Positions 38,336 to 51,665 of a stretch of DNA of 64,000 nt are shown here, one piece after another. The stretch's first letter is position 1, and each line of letters begins with the position of its first letter. The position numbers and the translations under genes are program-made. The DNA is from Eonycteris spelaea. Lineage: Eukaryota > Chordata > Mammalia > Chiroptera > Pteropodidae. Below the pieces are notes generated by a model. The model saw nothing but the letters and a program-made list of their open reading frames with translations. It made no database searches and was not told the DNA's origin. Location of the stretch: positions 930,001 to 994,000 of the forward strand of contig PUFA01000106.1 of the NCBI GenBank assembly GCA_003508835.1. Reading direction: 5' to 3'.

Positions 38336-39129
38336 AACCTGTGAAATCTTCCCCTTGCAGACTAAGCATCTTTCATTTTCTAAGGACTGGCCTATACGGC
38401 CACAGGAGAAGAGCAGGTCGGATGGTAAATACTGAAACCGGGAACCGCCTTGGAGTTATTCGGTTCGTCCAGGCCATGTTAAAATACGGGCTATTGGATT
38501 CAGATGCAATTGCTGAGTCACTCAGCAAGGTAGGAAAATGTCAGGACAGGAACTCAGAAATCCCAGCTGGAGGACCCATGGCCGTACAGCTATTATGGCT
38601 GCTTGGAAAGGGGTTTGCTGCGGGACTGAATGTGAAGGTGGTGGAAATGGTGACGAGGGGAAAGGAAGACGGACAATGGTGACCCAGCAGCGATACTGTC
38701 TCTTCTGAGGGGGTGGGTTCTCTGTTGGTGAAAGGAGACACACAGAATCTAGATGGCCCCTTATCACCGTGTGACTGTAAATGTATTTTCGCCTAAATAG
38801 GAGGTTAGACTAAGTGCTTTAAGTGGTCCAGAAGAATCTATGGTTCATAAAAATACCAATGATCTCAGTGATTTAAACGTATTCTTAATAATTATGAACT
38901 TACTACAAGTTTCTATTCTGCGTAAGGAAAGTAAACCAAGATAATGCTGTGATGTTTCAGAGGCAGCATAGTAAACAGAAAGAGTGACACTTAGTTAAAA
39001 CCAGACATTCTTTTGATTCTGTTTAGCTTAGTTTGTTTTAACTTAAGTCTTTAGACATTTGAAAATCTACTCCATTCTTTGACAACTCAATGACCAATAG
39101 ACATTCCATTAGATCTAATAGACACCTGG

Positions 39130-39275
39130 GTTAGCTTCCTGTCATGGATGACCTTGTCCACACTATTTAACCTTCCTGAGCCCCAGTTCCTAACTTCCTC
39201 AACTCTTCCCCTGAGTTGTTGTCGAGATTACATAACTCAAGTGTTGTGAACATTAAAATAAGTGAATGCGACGGA
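39130..39275 (+). repeat. MIR SINE
   Basis: Forward landmarks occur in order: 'gatgaccttgtccacactat', 'ttaaccttcctgagccccag', 'gagttgttgtcgagattaca', and an ending in 'aaaataagtgaatg'. It is diverged. Confidence 0.7.
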
Positions 39276-40504
39276 GCCTGAGGCCCTGTGTTCATCTTCT
39301 CCTTGTTTTCAATAGCTGGTTTTAATGTCGTGCTCAACTACAGGGCATTTGGTAAAGCAGAGCTTCAGGAAATTTTTGAGTAGCGATGCCTCTTTCCCAC
39401 AAGCCAGGGAACTAAGAGTTAGGCAGTGGGCATGTGGAAGAGGTGGGGAAATAGGTAGTATCCTTCTCCCGGTATTTTCTCATTGGCTGTTACCTAGGTG
39501 GTATGTTGGTGGACAGTCTTCACCTCGTTATCTGTCGCTCACTCCATCATCACATGTTGGTCTGGTTCTGAGCGGCTTCTAGATGTTTCATGCATTTCTG
39601 AATCTTTTTCTAAGAAGCAAACTGGAACTGAAACAGTTTTTAAATAATTCAGACCTGAGTCTATCCATGAGTTTGAGATTCCAGGCTGTCCACTCACTAC
39701 ATATGATAATAGAAGAGACCACAACGCTTATTTCAGTCTTGAAGTGGACCCAGCCTGCTTGAAAGCCTTTGGACTAGAGGATGCTATAGAAATACCTTTC
39801 TATGTTCCGGGCATTATGAAGTTTTGGTATGCCATGAAATGGGCGTAGATTCTGTTATGTGGTGCCCTGAACATCAAAATTTATACCAACTTAGAGAAGA
39901 GATCCAGTTATTAATACTTCAGCAATATTATAAAAACCCTTCAGTTTTCTTGGGGGATTTTATAGTCAAGTTATGAGTGTCTTCCTGGCTTATCACTGGA
40001 AGAGATCATAGTCCTTTATCTTTCTACAGGAATGTATTATTCAATGGAAGACTAACCAGGTTCAAAGATGATGATTCATTTTAAGGGCTAATAAAATTTA
40101 AAATAAATTTTTTGGACCATCTAAATTAAAATGGACTTCTATTATGGCTTTTCTCAATGTGAGACATAAACGATACACATTAAAATATTGTGTATATTTT
40201 TATGGGAAATATATAAGTGGATTTGGATTATAATTTCCCTGCTTTGAGTTTGATTTTTTCTTCATATTTCTATATGTTTGGTTCACAATTTTTGTTAAAG
40301 TTTTCCTTAAAAACGAAAGTGTGTGCCTTGCCTATGTTCTAGTCATTCATAAGTGGCCTTGGATCTGACAATTCATTTGAAGCACGTTTATTTAAGGCTA
40401 AGCGTTTGTTGAATACTCGTAGAGTGAGGGTATATTTCATTGAAATAAAACAGTTAGTGTCTTAGCATTTTTCGTGATGCTTGTTGAAGTGGTTCCTGAA
40501 AAAT

Positions 40505-40632
40505 GTCAGCCTCCATGAAGGCAGCACTCATGTCTGGTTAAGCACTGTATCCACAGTGACGGACATTGCCAAATCCTTGGTAATATTCTTAATTAATATC
40601 TTCAATAAAGATCTATAGAATAAATGAAAAAC
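40505..40632 (+). repeat. L2 LINE 3' end
   Basis: 'ctccatgaaggcagcactca', 'gtatccacagtgacggacat' and 'tcaataaagatctatagaat' follow the L2 3' terminus in order. Inactive. Confidence 0.7.
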
Positions 40633-40814
40633 ACGAATGAGCATCAATTAAAAATATACTATAAATGAAAATAAATTTACTCTTGGAATCTGTCTCTCCT
40701 CTTGAAATCCAGGAACTGATTAGAAATATATAACCTTAAAAACATCTGGGTCTGTCTTGGAAGAGTCTACAGGGAAAACTGTTCTCCAGTACATCTAACT
40801 GGGTTTTTATATTA

Positions 40815-40900
40815 GAACCATAGATTGTTGCAGTCGGAAAGGATATAGAGCAGTTCCCTCCTTTGACCCACAAGGAAACTGAAGCGCAGAGAAATTCCTG
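40815..40900. repeat. Old interspersed repeat, family unresolved
   Basis: 'gcagtcggaaaggatataga', then 'ccctcctttgacccacaagg' and 'aaactgaagcgcagagaa', resembles a mammal-wide element with a 'fall in ... gaggaaactgaggc' core. I cannot name the family with confidence. Confidence 0.4.
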
Positions 40901-43900
40901 AAAAATATCGCATAACTACATAGCGCAGCTGATGAGATCTAATGCATGTGTATGTGTCTCCTTCTGCAAATCATTTAATGTTTTTTTCACTTTAATTGGC
41001 TTAGCTCCTCCCATATCCAAAGATTCTGTAATATTAACAGAAGAATCATTTCTGTTACAATGGAATTTTTTTATTTGCGGAATCTTCCCCAGCAAAGGCA
41101 GATTTTCAGATGGTACCTTTTCTGCGATGACCCTAGACAGACCGGCTCGCTGCTCTGGGATCATAGGGCTGAGTGGCTAGAGATAGGACAAGAATTGCCT
41201 GAAAGATGGAAACTTGCAGGGAAAAAAAGGGGGCGGGTCCTTTAGTTGGTGAAGTGAAGCAGGGGGCACATTAGGAGTCATTAGGGTCTGCCAGAAGTCG
41301 GCTGCTCACAGAAGCCTGCTTAAGTGCGCACATGAAGCAGGAAATCATGGGCGGAGCTTACAGCGGTTCACCTCTGATTTATTCATGAACCTCACAGGAG
41401 CGCTTGGCTTTGTCCTTGCTCGGGTAAGAGGGACAGGCGCCAGTAAGAACAGGAATAAAGAGCCCCCCGCGGGAGTGAATGGCACTTCGCCTGCAGCCTC
41501 ACCTGCTTCCCGAGGTCTGCTGGACTGCATTGACTGATCGGCTGTGTGTCCGCAGATAATTGAGAGGTTATAACAAGTGCCCACTCTGTCATTTCCACAG
41601 TGGACATGACGAAATCTACCTTGGGTTCTAACCTAACCTAAAGGTGGTGGTGGCATTTGTACTAAATGGAGAGGCTCCCCTCTCCCTTCTCTTCGAAGTT
41701 CGACGAGTTTCATGTCACCTTTAAAAACAGTTGGAAAATCATCGCCTCTTTCTCATTGAAAGATGCAGTGTGATCTCAGAGTCAAATGGGTTTGGACAAT
41801 CTCTCTCCCAACACAAAATGAATCTAGAGAGATTTAATAACATAGGAAATTAAGGTTCGAGAATAAAATATGGACAACACAGGGAGAAACAAAGAAACGG
41901 GCTTGCCGGTGGAACAGCCCAGTCCATCTGAGTGGCCGTTGGCGCCACTTCACAAATTCTGCTCTGCTCCCGCTGCTGATGTTAAGGGACAGGGACCTTT
42001 AAGAGACAGTCAGCTGGCCGGTTTGCACTGGAGCAGAGGTTGGCTAGAGTTACTTAAATCCCCAGAGCAACATTTAGTTAGTGCTAGTCTTTTTTTTTTT
42101 CTTTTTTTTTCCTCTCCCTGATCCTGTCCACTCCAGCCCCCCTTTCCTCCTTCTGATGAAGTTGGTCTCTTACTACTTAACGTGCATATATTGACACAGA
42201 AATTTCCTCAAATTTTCACAACACGTTAACCCAGAAGAGCCATATTAGGAGATGGCGATGAGAGTTAATGATATGTCTTTAGATAAAGCCATCCCCAGTG
42301 CGATCACACCAGAGTCATCAGCTCGTTTGTCATGGCTGAAGTGCAAACGTCAGGGCCAATGAGTGTGTGAGCTCTGAAGGGGGCGAAAGGGCTTTCGGAG
42401 AGGGACATTTTTGTGCTGGGAGGCGGCCTTGGCTTAGAGTTAGCTCTGGGGACATACTGGGATGGGCCAACGCTGGCCGCTCACAGGTCCTCAGCTTAAC
42501 AGAATTAGTTGGGACAATGGGGAGGTGGGAGTCGTGAGGATGGGTGTGTTTCTGGAGACCCGCTCTAGGCTGCAGGCCAGAGACTATGGGGGAAGAAATG
42601 AGGTGATTTACTAAAACTTATTTTAACGGATGTGTCGCATGCAAGTCCATTGATTTCGGCAAGCTTGAAGTCACAGGTTCGCACAGCTTCAAGGGAAGAC
42701 CCAAATGTGTGCACGTGGCTTTGTTTTAAATTTAGCTGCATGGAGAGAATTTTGATCTCAAGCTCTAAAAACTTTTCAGGGCGGTAGTATTTGAGAACAC
42801 AAAGGTAACATTCAGGCATAGAGTACTTTTGAGGGTATCTCAGAGCGAAAGTGAATACTTACTTTAAATAACAATAATTACGGTGAAATCCTTGTTGCAT
42901 TGTTGAACTTGCACAGAACCAAGAAGCTAAACTTTCTTTACACAGACTTCATTCTGAAACTTTAATTGAAAATTAACTTATTTTCTTTAGCTACCGAAGT
43001 CCTTATCTCAGATAGACCAGTACTAGCAGATTTATTTCATTTTGGACCAGTGAATTGTTCTTGCTCAGATAATGTGCCCACACAACCTTTTCTTGTTTAA
43101 TTCTATTGATTTACAGTGTTAACGTGGAATAATCTGATACCTGTTTCCTGCCCTTTGAGTATTTCTCGTCAAAGAGGCTGATTAGCCACCCCACCCCACC
43201 CCAGGGTCTTTAGCTGTTTTAAATGTATAATTATCATTGCATGTCATTTGATAGCTGTACTAATTGCTGGCAACTATTGTCTGTTTGCACTTAATGCTGA
43301 AACCTGATCAACATCCTGCTTTGGTTGATGTTTGGTGGTAAACTTTAATTAACTCTTATTGCATTGAAGAAGAGTTCGGGCTTGCTGCTAACTAATCATT
43401 TACCTTCATTATGTCCTGACAGCTTCACTTGTTCTCAGTCCTAATAGATACACCAGTCAGTAAATAAAGCTGCAAACCTTATGCCTGGTGGTCGCTCCAC
43501 GCAGCTACTTGGCTACTTAAAGTATAAGATAATTGGGCCCAGATAATTCTTTAGTTAGTTTAGTATCTCTAGTTCTGCAGACACTAATCTTAATTGCCTC
43601 TCTCATGCCGGACAATTTTATTTTAATAGAAACCGTAGATTTGAGATAACATTATTCCTTCACCACGGTTCCTATGAACATGCATCTTTTCAATCAATAC
43701 AATTAAGCTTGTCTCCTGTTGGAATTCTTGTCATTATTTTTCCTGAAATACTTTTCCTGTAATGATATTGAAGTTAAAGTAATCAGGTTACCAGCAGATC
43801 ATGTAAAATTCAACTCAGAATTGCTGGCTGCTTGATTTTAATTTGTCTGACATCAAGTTTGTTTGAAAAGGGATAATATGTGGGTAAACCAAGGAGCTTA

Positions 43901-44054
43901 TAATTATGGTTGACGTTTGTTTGTTTATAATGAAATCTAATTAAAGTTCATACATTTAAAACACAAAAGTTAATTACTGAATTGCTCACTTCACTTATGG
44001 ACAGCAGTCAAATTAACTTTCAGGCCAACCCCTTCCCCGTGCCCTCCCCCTCCC

Positions 44055-44056
<2 letters not shown>

Positions 44057-44093
<37 letters not shown>

Positions 44094-44104
44094 CACACAC
44101 ACAC
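44057..44104. repeat. (CA)n microsatellite
   Basis: About 17 CA units, one CAA interruption, then six more. Confidence 0.97.
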
Positions 44105-45330
44105 CCTAAACAAAAGGCTCTCCATAATAGAAATAAAATAGCCCACTAACCTTAGTGATCAAACATAAATTTGCCAATATGTTACCAGAAGAAAACTTGG
44201 CCTTCTACTATGTCCTCTGTTATGTTAGTCATAATGTGGTTTTATTATATAAAATAATTTTAAATATTTACACAGGATATCAAAGGGTACATTGGATATA
44301 AAAGAGACTTCTATCAGGTAGACCTTAAGAGTATTATGTAGAAAAAGACACTTGGTAGGGATTTAAAAATTATGCATGGAACTTTCTTCATTAAAACTGT
44401 TTTGAAATCATGTAAAATCACTGAAATCATTGCTCAGAGAATAGGAATGTTTGCTGGAATACCTGACCTGTGATTAGTTTTATGAAGATAATTATGTAGG
44501 TTTAGCCTGTAAGGAATGACATTAAAAAAAGTACTTAAACTGTTACACTTATTGTTATATTGGTTATGAGATCATATTGGCGAGAATCATGAAATCTAAA
44601 TAATTATGCAGTTGTTTTCTCTTTTAAATATTTAGTTGTCAGTAGTTCAGTAATGAATTTTATATCTGAATAGGCAAAGAAGGTAAAAATACGTGCATAG
44701 GTTAGAATATGTTATCTTCACATTGTATATGAGATGAACATATGCGTGGAATAGTTTTCACTAGGCAAATTGCTTTTTGAAACCCAATATTCTATATTAT
44801 ATATACCTTAATAAAACGAATCAAGATGAATTTTTAAAATGTTCTTATATGACAACTTGAAAGTATTATCAACTAAACACTCTTAGATTGTGTGTATGCC
44901 AGAGATTAGTCAATCACATTTTAAAGACTAGAAATATAAACATATGAGAAACATGGCAAGTATGATTTATATGTTTCTGAAAATGATTGATGCAGTCCAC
45001 GTTCTTCCTTAGAAGTGCTATATACTTGAACTTTCAAACACGGTAGGGATTGAGAGAGGGGTCTGAGAACGCAACGTGGTCCTGACTTTTAGGGGGATGT
45101 TTTGTGTAATTTACACAAGCTTTGAGTATTTCTAGAGGACATATTTATATGTATTTTAATGTAACACCTGATCTATTTGTAGATTAATATTCATTTAGGG
45201 AGAAAAATTAAAAGGATCAAACAGTCATTTAACTCTAATCCTACTTTGCATAGATGAGACAAAGGGATGATGGTGGATACGTAGGTGTGCCTGGGCAACC
45301 GACATTCAGAGGTACCTTTTCATTCTATAA

Positions 45331-45443
45331 AGAAAAAAGAAAGGAAAGGAAAGGAAAGGAAAGGAAAGGAAAGGAAAGGAAGGAAGGAAGGAAGGAAGGA
45401 AGGAAGGAAGGAAGGAAGGAAGGAAGGAAGGAAGGAAGGAAGA
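45331..45443. repeat. (GGAAA)n then (GGAA)n tandem repeat
   Basis: About nine GGAAA pentamers pass directly into about fifteen GGAA tetramers on the plus strand, giving some 110 bp of pure purine. The unit length switches sharply near 45375. ETS factors bind GGAA cores, so the tract could be a dense ETS site array, but nothing else supports this. Confidence 0.97.
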
Positions 45444-47270
45444 AAACAATAAATAAAGAAGTAAATAAAGTGGTGGGGAGCCAGTATATTCTCACAGTAT
45501 TGGCAAACCACAGCTTCCTAGCAATGCTTTAGCTGATTAGGACATCTCAAGCCTTCAATGAAGCAATCACTACAAAGCCCCAATGTCAGCTGGGATACTA
45601 GCAAAACAGTATCAAAGAAAGAATCAGAAAGAGGGACTGAACATAATTACAGTTCGTGTCCTTGTCTCACACCAATGCAAACTATTCATTTTCAGTTCGA
45701 ATGAATAAGAAAATTAGAAATCAACTAGATTGGTTAAGGGTACCAAAGTTTGTTTACAGAGGGTAAAGCATTAGGTCCATCTTGCTCAGTGATTATGAAT
45801 TTTTCCCGAAGCAATCAAATAACATGAGTCATATAATAGAGTGCTCTGGTTAGGGAGAGATTATTGATTTCTCTCTAAGGAAAGTAGCTGGAGTTTGATT
45901 AAAGTTGGAAGAAAACTGTAAAATTCCTATTTCCCACATCAGATCAAATTAAGAACTAACTATGGGGCTGGTTGGCAAAGTGTACTTTGCCTCTTAAGTT
46001 CTCTAACATAGACGTTTATGGAGATGTAATTGTCACATAAAGTCCATGTAGGTTTAGAGATAAGGGAGAGAAGGAGGGAAATCGAGGCTGGGAAGAGAGA
46101 AGAAGAGAAAGAGACAATGAGAGAGAGAAGACCACCAAGAGTTGATCCCAATGGTCCTGTTGAAAGAGGAGGAAATAAATCTGCATTGAGTATCTCATTT
46201 AGGTCTTAATGAGAAAAATGAGAGGAAAATAGGGGGAAATGACTGAGCTGACTTGTACACTCATGTTTGTCTCCGCAAACTTTCTCTCCTTCAACATTTG
46301 CGTGTTTTAAACGCTTTAGGTTATTTCGATGCCTCCTTTCTCTTCAAACTTAATTCCCTTCTCCCCTTTGTCGTGACATGGGTGGGGAGTTCGCGCCGTG
46401 TCAAGAGAGGTCGTCACACATTCTCCTGCAGTTCTCTTCATTAATTCCTTCTTGCAGAAGCATTTTCCCTCGTGCTGGGAAGGTAGAAGGGTGTAACAGA
46501 AGAGTCCTGGAATACCAGCAGGAAGCTCTAAGCTAGTTAATGCAGTATAATTGTCTGGACATACACTGGTCTTTGTTTGTGCGGTTCACTTCGAATCAGC
46601 TATAATTAACTCTAGAGTGTTTCCAGATTGCCAGCAAAGAAAAATTACAGCTTTTCTGTTTTAAATTGTAAAGCTCACAAACATCAACTATGCAGATTGC
46701 ATTTACTTTGATGTATTTCTATCCTGCAAAGGAAAAAAAAAAAAAAGCTATTGGCTCCCCACCCCCCTCCCCCTCAAAAAAGTGCTTTTGTTAAGTTATT
46801 TGATTCAGTGTCTATTGGAACATAATGGCTCCTTAATAGTTGGGCTCGAAATCTTTTGACTTCATATTTTCGATCCTTTGCAATCTTTGTATTTGCCTTG
46901 CCTCGTGCTAACTGGGAAAGACGTTATGCAATCGTTCATGAAATACCGGACAGAAACTAAAATAAGCAAATTGCAGAGCAAGCCAACCAAAGAAAACCAC
47001 CAGCACCAACTTAAAAGACTGAGATCAAAGATGTCTTCTGACGTAACCAGTGCTGCCACACAGGTACTTTACCTGTGTTTTGATCCATCAAAAGAGAGAC
47101 TGTGAGAAAAGGGGAGTTTCACTACTTTCTTCTCTTGGTCAGTGCACCACGCCCTTTTCAAAGCTTCTGTACAGTAGTTTGTAATTATGAATTCCAACAT
47201 GGGTAAAAAATGAGGTAGCTGTGTGAGCTAATACAGCCCGTACACAAAAGATCTGTCAGCAACTGATGCA

Positions 47271-47340
47271 AAAAAAAAAAAAAAAAAGAAAGAAAGAAAA
47301 AAGAAAAGAAAAAAGTCCAGCCAAAAATCTTTTTTTTTTC
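47271..47340. repeat. A-rich/AAAG tract
   Basis: A-run of about 17, then AAAG/AAAAG units, and a T-run from about 47331. No element body is recognisable beside it. Confidence 0.8.
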
Positions 47341-47679
47341 TTTCTTCTGAATTTAACAATAAGGAATTTAAGCCTCAATGTGGCTTTAGCAACCAAAGAA
47401 AAGAAGCTCTTGGTGTCTGCATAATACCACTTTGATGGATTTTTTTTCATCAGTTCTCTGTACGTGGCAACAAATAAACAAGTATAATTATACTTGTGAA
47501 GGTCTATTCATTGCTTTGTCAGGATTAGATATATGTGCCGTTTTCACACTGCGCCTCTCTTTTGTCTTTGCCTAACTCACTATGACATATTGATAGAGGA
47601 TTTGGAATGGGGAAAAGGCCACAGCAGAGACAGTGATGACCTTTTGGAAACTTGATATAATTCAAGGATTTTTATTTAT

Positions 47680-47712
47680 TTTCCTTTTTTTTTTTTTTTT
47701 TTTTTTTTTAGG
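47680..47712. repeat. Poly(T) run
   Basis: A near-pure T run of about 25 bases without a recognisable retroposon next to it. Confidence 0.9.
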
Positions 47713-50444
47713 ACTTGTAACTTGTTACCAAATTCACTTATAAGTGGGCAACTTTTAACCCGTTTTGAGTGGGGTAAATAAAGCCTGTGCTATGAGCTGG
47801 CTAAAGAGCAGAAGAGAATAAAAACAATGGAGCGAGGGGCACACTGGTCTTCTTTCCCAGCACTCAGCCGAGTGGCCAACCTAGCATTCCTTTCCCTTTA
47901 TTCTGTCCCCTTGATCACACCACGTTCTTTTTCATCGTTTCACAAACACTGTCTCACTGGACCCGAGAGGGCGGGCTGGGACGATCTCAATTAAAACACA
48001 GAGGTGAAACTGGCCTCTCTGATTTGGGGTTCTAATGGGAACTCTTGCTTTCTGAATGCGAAGGAATTCTATTGTTCCGAAGGCACCCCCCCTTTCGTTA
48101 GCCGGGCTCCTCGTAGGTGGGTTTGGTCACTTAGCAGAGTTTAGGCGAAAGCAAAGGCACCGACCAGCAATAAAAGTTCTTTTCTGCATATTGTCCATTA
48201 GTTCCGAAAAAAAAAAAAAAAAGGGATTTACACATCCAAGTCACTGATCTTGTGAATTACTGAGAATACCAAAATACGTGTACACGTATTCTAAACAGAC
48301 CTGCAGGTATGTATTGTTCTGAATTTGGCATGAAAATTGTATTAGGTTTTCTCTTTGGGATTTCTCGAGGACTTTGGTGATTTCTAAAAGATAGAATGTT
48401 TGGCACTAGAGAATAGAAATTAGTAAAGACTAAATAGAAACCAGCCTAAATAGTGAAGCAACTTTTTTAGTGAGTTTATTTGTTACGCAGTGATTTTGAA
48501 TGAATTCTGTGGTTCCAGTTAAATGGTTGTCTTTGTGGTCTTGTCACTGGGACTTATAAAACCTTAGTGTAAATTTCTTAAATGGGTCATGTTGATAGAA
48601 GAAAAATCTTCTCTGATGCTGATGACAATGAAATGACTTAGCATCATTTTCCATAAGCACAATATATGTACAGTGTCACAGTACATATTGGTCTAACTAA
48701 CTTTTTAACTGCACAAACTAAAGTGATTCATCAAAATATACTGGTAAACATGATCATGGTCATAGTCAATAACTATGGATTTAAAAAATCAGGTAATATG
48801 TTACTAGTTCTGTCAATTCAGATAGTTTTCTTATGGTTGCTTTTGGAATGGAATGTAAATCTTCATGTAGAAGACTTATGTATTTGACTTTCCGATTAAT
48901 CTGTACCTTGTTGAGAAGAAATTGATAGGCAATTTTGTATAAAATTCTGTGGGAAAGTCGTAACAAAACATATCCTACCATATTGCTTTGGCCTGTGATG
49001 GATTCTTTAGTCTTCATAAGTTGTCAGATAGCAACAATGTTGTCCTACTCTGTAAGCTACTTCTGGCTCTATTAAGATAAAACAAACAAGCTCTCCTTCT
49101 CATAGAGAACTATCGCGATGACACTTTGCAGAGTGCGTGCATTCCATTCGGCATCTGCCCGAAATTACTAAGCGCCCATTACAGCTATTCGAGGTTCATT
49201 CAGCATGCGGTGCGATAATTCCGGCAAGGGTTTTTTTTGTGGGCTGAGAACTCTCCTAGGGGTATAGGCGCAAGAGAACTGAAATGATGACACATGTCGC
49301 CCAGGAAGTCCTTTACAAAGCTGTCAAGCATGTGGGAACTTTTCTCGCTGTTGTAGTTTAGGCGACTCCCCTTCTACAGATCGGCCTAAGTTATAGGAAA
49401 GAAAACAGAGACGAACACCCTGGGCTCTGCAAGCGGACATTTTAATCTTGGATCATGGTTTTCGTGTTGCTGACCACCTTGCGTCCTCGCCAGAGCTCGC
49501 CTTTTCCTGCCTTTGTCGTGCCCTTCAGTCCTGCAGGGGATTATATTTTAGGCATTTGGCCGCCTTCAGTGTGTATACATTGTGCCGATTTGGTGACTGC
49601 AAAGGTAAACATTAATGTTTGTGGACTAATTAGAAAATTATTGGGCTTTCATGCTTATGGTTATCAGATTATTTCAGAGAGTTTTAAAAGCTGTGTGCAT
49701 GCCATGAGGATAATTAACCTGGATCTCATCATTGATTAAAATTACACACTAAGCTTTGTGATGTTTGATTTGTGAGCAATTAGAATGTCATTTTAACCAT
49801 GGCAGATACCAAAACGAATTTTGATTTCATTTTCAATCTATGCAGATCGTTTGATGTATTCTACACTGATCACTTCCTCTCTGATTTAGCTGACAAGATT
49901 AAATTTGATTACAGTAAAGAGAGTATTAAGAAGCTATTCTTCATACTTAATATGCCAGTGACCTTCAATGAGACCTTTCTCCCATAAGAACTTTTCAAAA
50001 GGAATCTCTAGAATGCTTAGTAATTTTTGGTGAGCCCAGAATTTTGTTTGCTTCTTAGCTCTCTGCCACTGTGAAGTCTGCGATCGAATGTAAGGGCATG
50101 TGTGCCCTACCCAATACAATGTGCCACGTGACGTAGCAACATCAGGCTTTCTTATTTCAGAAATTATCCGTATGCGTGAAAGTGTTGATACTTTTACGTG
50201 AAGGGGTGAGTTGCCTTGAAGTTTTGAATCCCTCCGATTTTCGTATTTGAAAGAAGGCTGCTTACCTGTCTCGTAAAATCGAGACGTAGTGTCTATGTCA
50301 TAGGCTGAAAATAAACACGAAAGTTTCAGCCCACTGAACCGTTGTGTACAGTACCGTCATTCTGCAAACGGAGTCATCTGAAGGGACTCAGAGAAGCTTA
50401 AGCTGTAATCAAGCTGCTGCTGTTACAGTAGCTGAGGTTTGCAG

Positions 50445-50486
50445 GCACACGCACGCGCGCACACACACTCGCACACACACACACAG
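50445..50486. repeat. (CA)n/(CG)n microsatellite
   Basis: Mixed CACG/CGCG then CACA units. Confidence 0.95.
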
Positions 50487-50626
50487 AAGGAGACTGCATT
50501 TTTACCAACATATGCTCGACTTTGCCCTGGTCCCTTACCCCGCTGCCAGGAACTGATATATATGGCTTTGTAGAGAGTGCATCTTGTTTTCAACAACAGG
50601 AGTTTATGGTCTAAGAGGCCTGGCTG

Positions 50627-50690
50627 AAAAAAAAAAAAAAAAAAAAAACTAAACTAAACTAAAAAAAAAAAAACCCTAAAAAAAAAAAAT
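50627..50690. repeat. A-rich tract with CTAAA units
   Basis: About 21 A, then 'actaaactaaactaaa', then further A-runs broken by CCCT. Confidence 0.9.
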
Positions 50691-51619
50691 TAAATGATTG
50701 AAGGATTTTCATCAGCAGTGCTCGCGTATGATTTGTTAAGCCAGGGGAGACGTTGATTGAGGCAGTGGTGGGGAGATGGCAACTCACCAGGATGGATGAC
50801 ATCGAAATGGTATTTGAAATGGTGTTCATTACGTATCGCAGGGGAAAAAACCGAGCGGAGGCGATTGTCCCCTAGGATGATAGGACTGGTTGCAGTAAAT
50901 ATTAATTTCTGTTCCGTTGCCCATTGAGGTGACTGAAGTGGGGGGAAGAATTGTGATTGGTGCTTAATCAGGGCCAGCCAGATACCTGCTGAGAGCTTTT
51001 GCACAGGGAAGATTTGTAGTGAGCTGATTTACTGGCAAAATGAAAGCCAGAGAAGAGTTCGCTCGGTGCTGCCTGCGACTGTAATATTTCTAACGTTAAG
51101 GTTCCTGTATTGTCGGTCTCCCTTCCCTCCTCGTCCCCCCTTCTAGTCACTGCCTGAGAGCGTGAACGGTAAATTTTAACAATTCCGAGTTCTTCGCATT
51201 GTGCCTTTATTCCTGCCTTGGTCTATAGGAAAGCCATTTCCATTTCTGTTCTAGTAAAGGGTTTTTTTTTTTTTTTTCTTTTCACTGCCTCGGCGTGTAT
51301 TCTATACGTTTTCAGAAAAACAGGAATGAAAACCATGCAATCACTGATATAAATTTTAGATGTATGGCGGACGCCCGTAGCAGTTTCAAAAAAACACCTA
51401 GGACGTCTCGGCACGCCTGGGACAGCCATCCACGACGCCGTTTTGCTGCGTTCATACAAAAGTCTGTCCCTGATGGAGAGGTGTGCTGGTTTTAAGTCGC
51501 CCCGCCCCTCACCTTTTCAGAGAGTCAGGTTTACAGCAGCTGTAAATTAGTGATGGGCTATTAGGGAGCTGTGTCATTATTTAATAAAAATGGCTTCTCT
51601 CACCTTATTTTTTACCCAG

Positions 51620-51665
51620 GTCCCTGACAGGCTGGATGAAATGAGAGCCTCATGTAGCAATTGCC
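51620..51665 (+). other. ZFHX4: ZFHX4 exon 2, 5' untranslated part
   Basis: The acceptor TTTTTTACCCAG ends at 51619 and the ATG lies 46 nt further on. The ATG is in good context (GCCATGG). The bases around it also form an RFX X-box-like ATTGCCATGGAAAC (51660-51673). Confidence 0.8.

Larger units (their letters stand above)
30761..51619 (+). other. ZFHX4: ZFHX4 intron 1 (left limit approximate)
   Basis: About 21 kb of noncoding sequence between the promoter island and the acceptor of exon 2. The acceptor is a T-rich tract ending TTTTTTACCCAG at 51619. The intron is poor in repeats: a few L2/MIR remnants, microsatellites and poly(A) or poly(T) runs. It contains several AT-rich, ATTA-rich, repeat-free stretches typical of long-range enhancers of developmental genes (about 33.9-35.1, 43.1-44.0, 46.5-46.7 and 49.5-49.8 kb). 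Open frames are short and unrecognised. The left limit depends on the true first exon. Confidence 0.6.
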
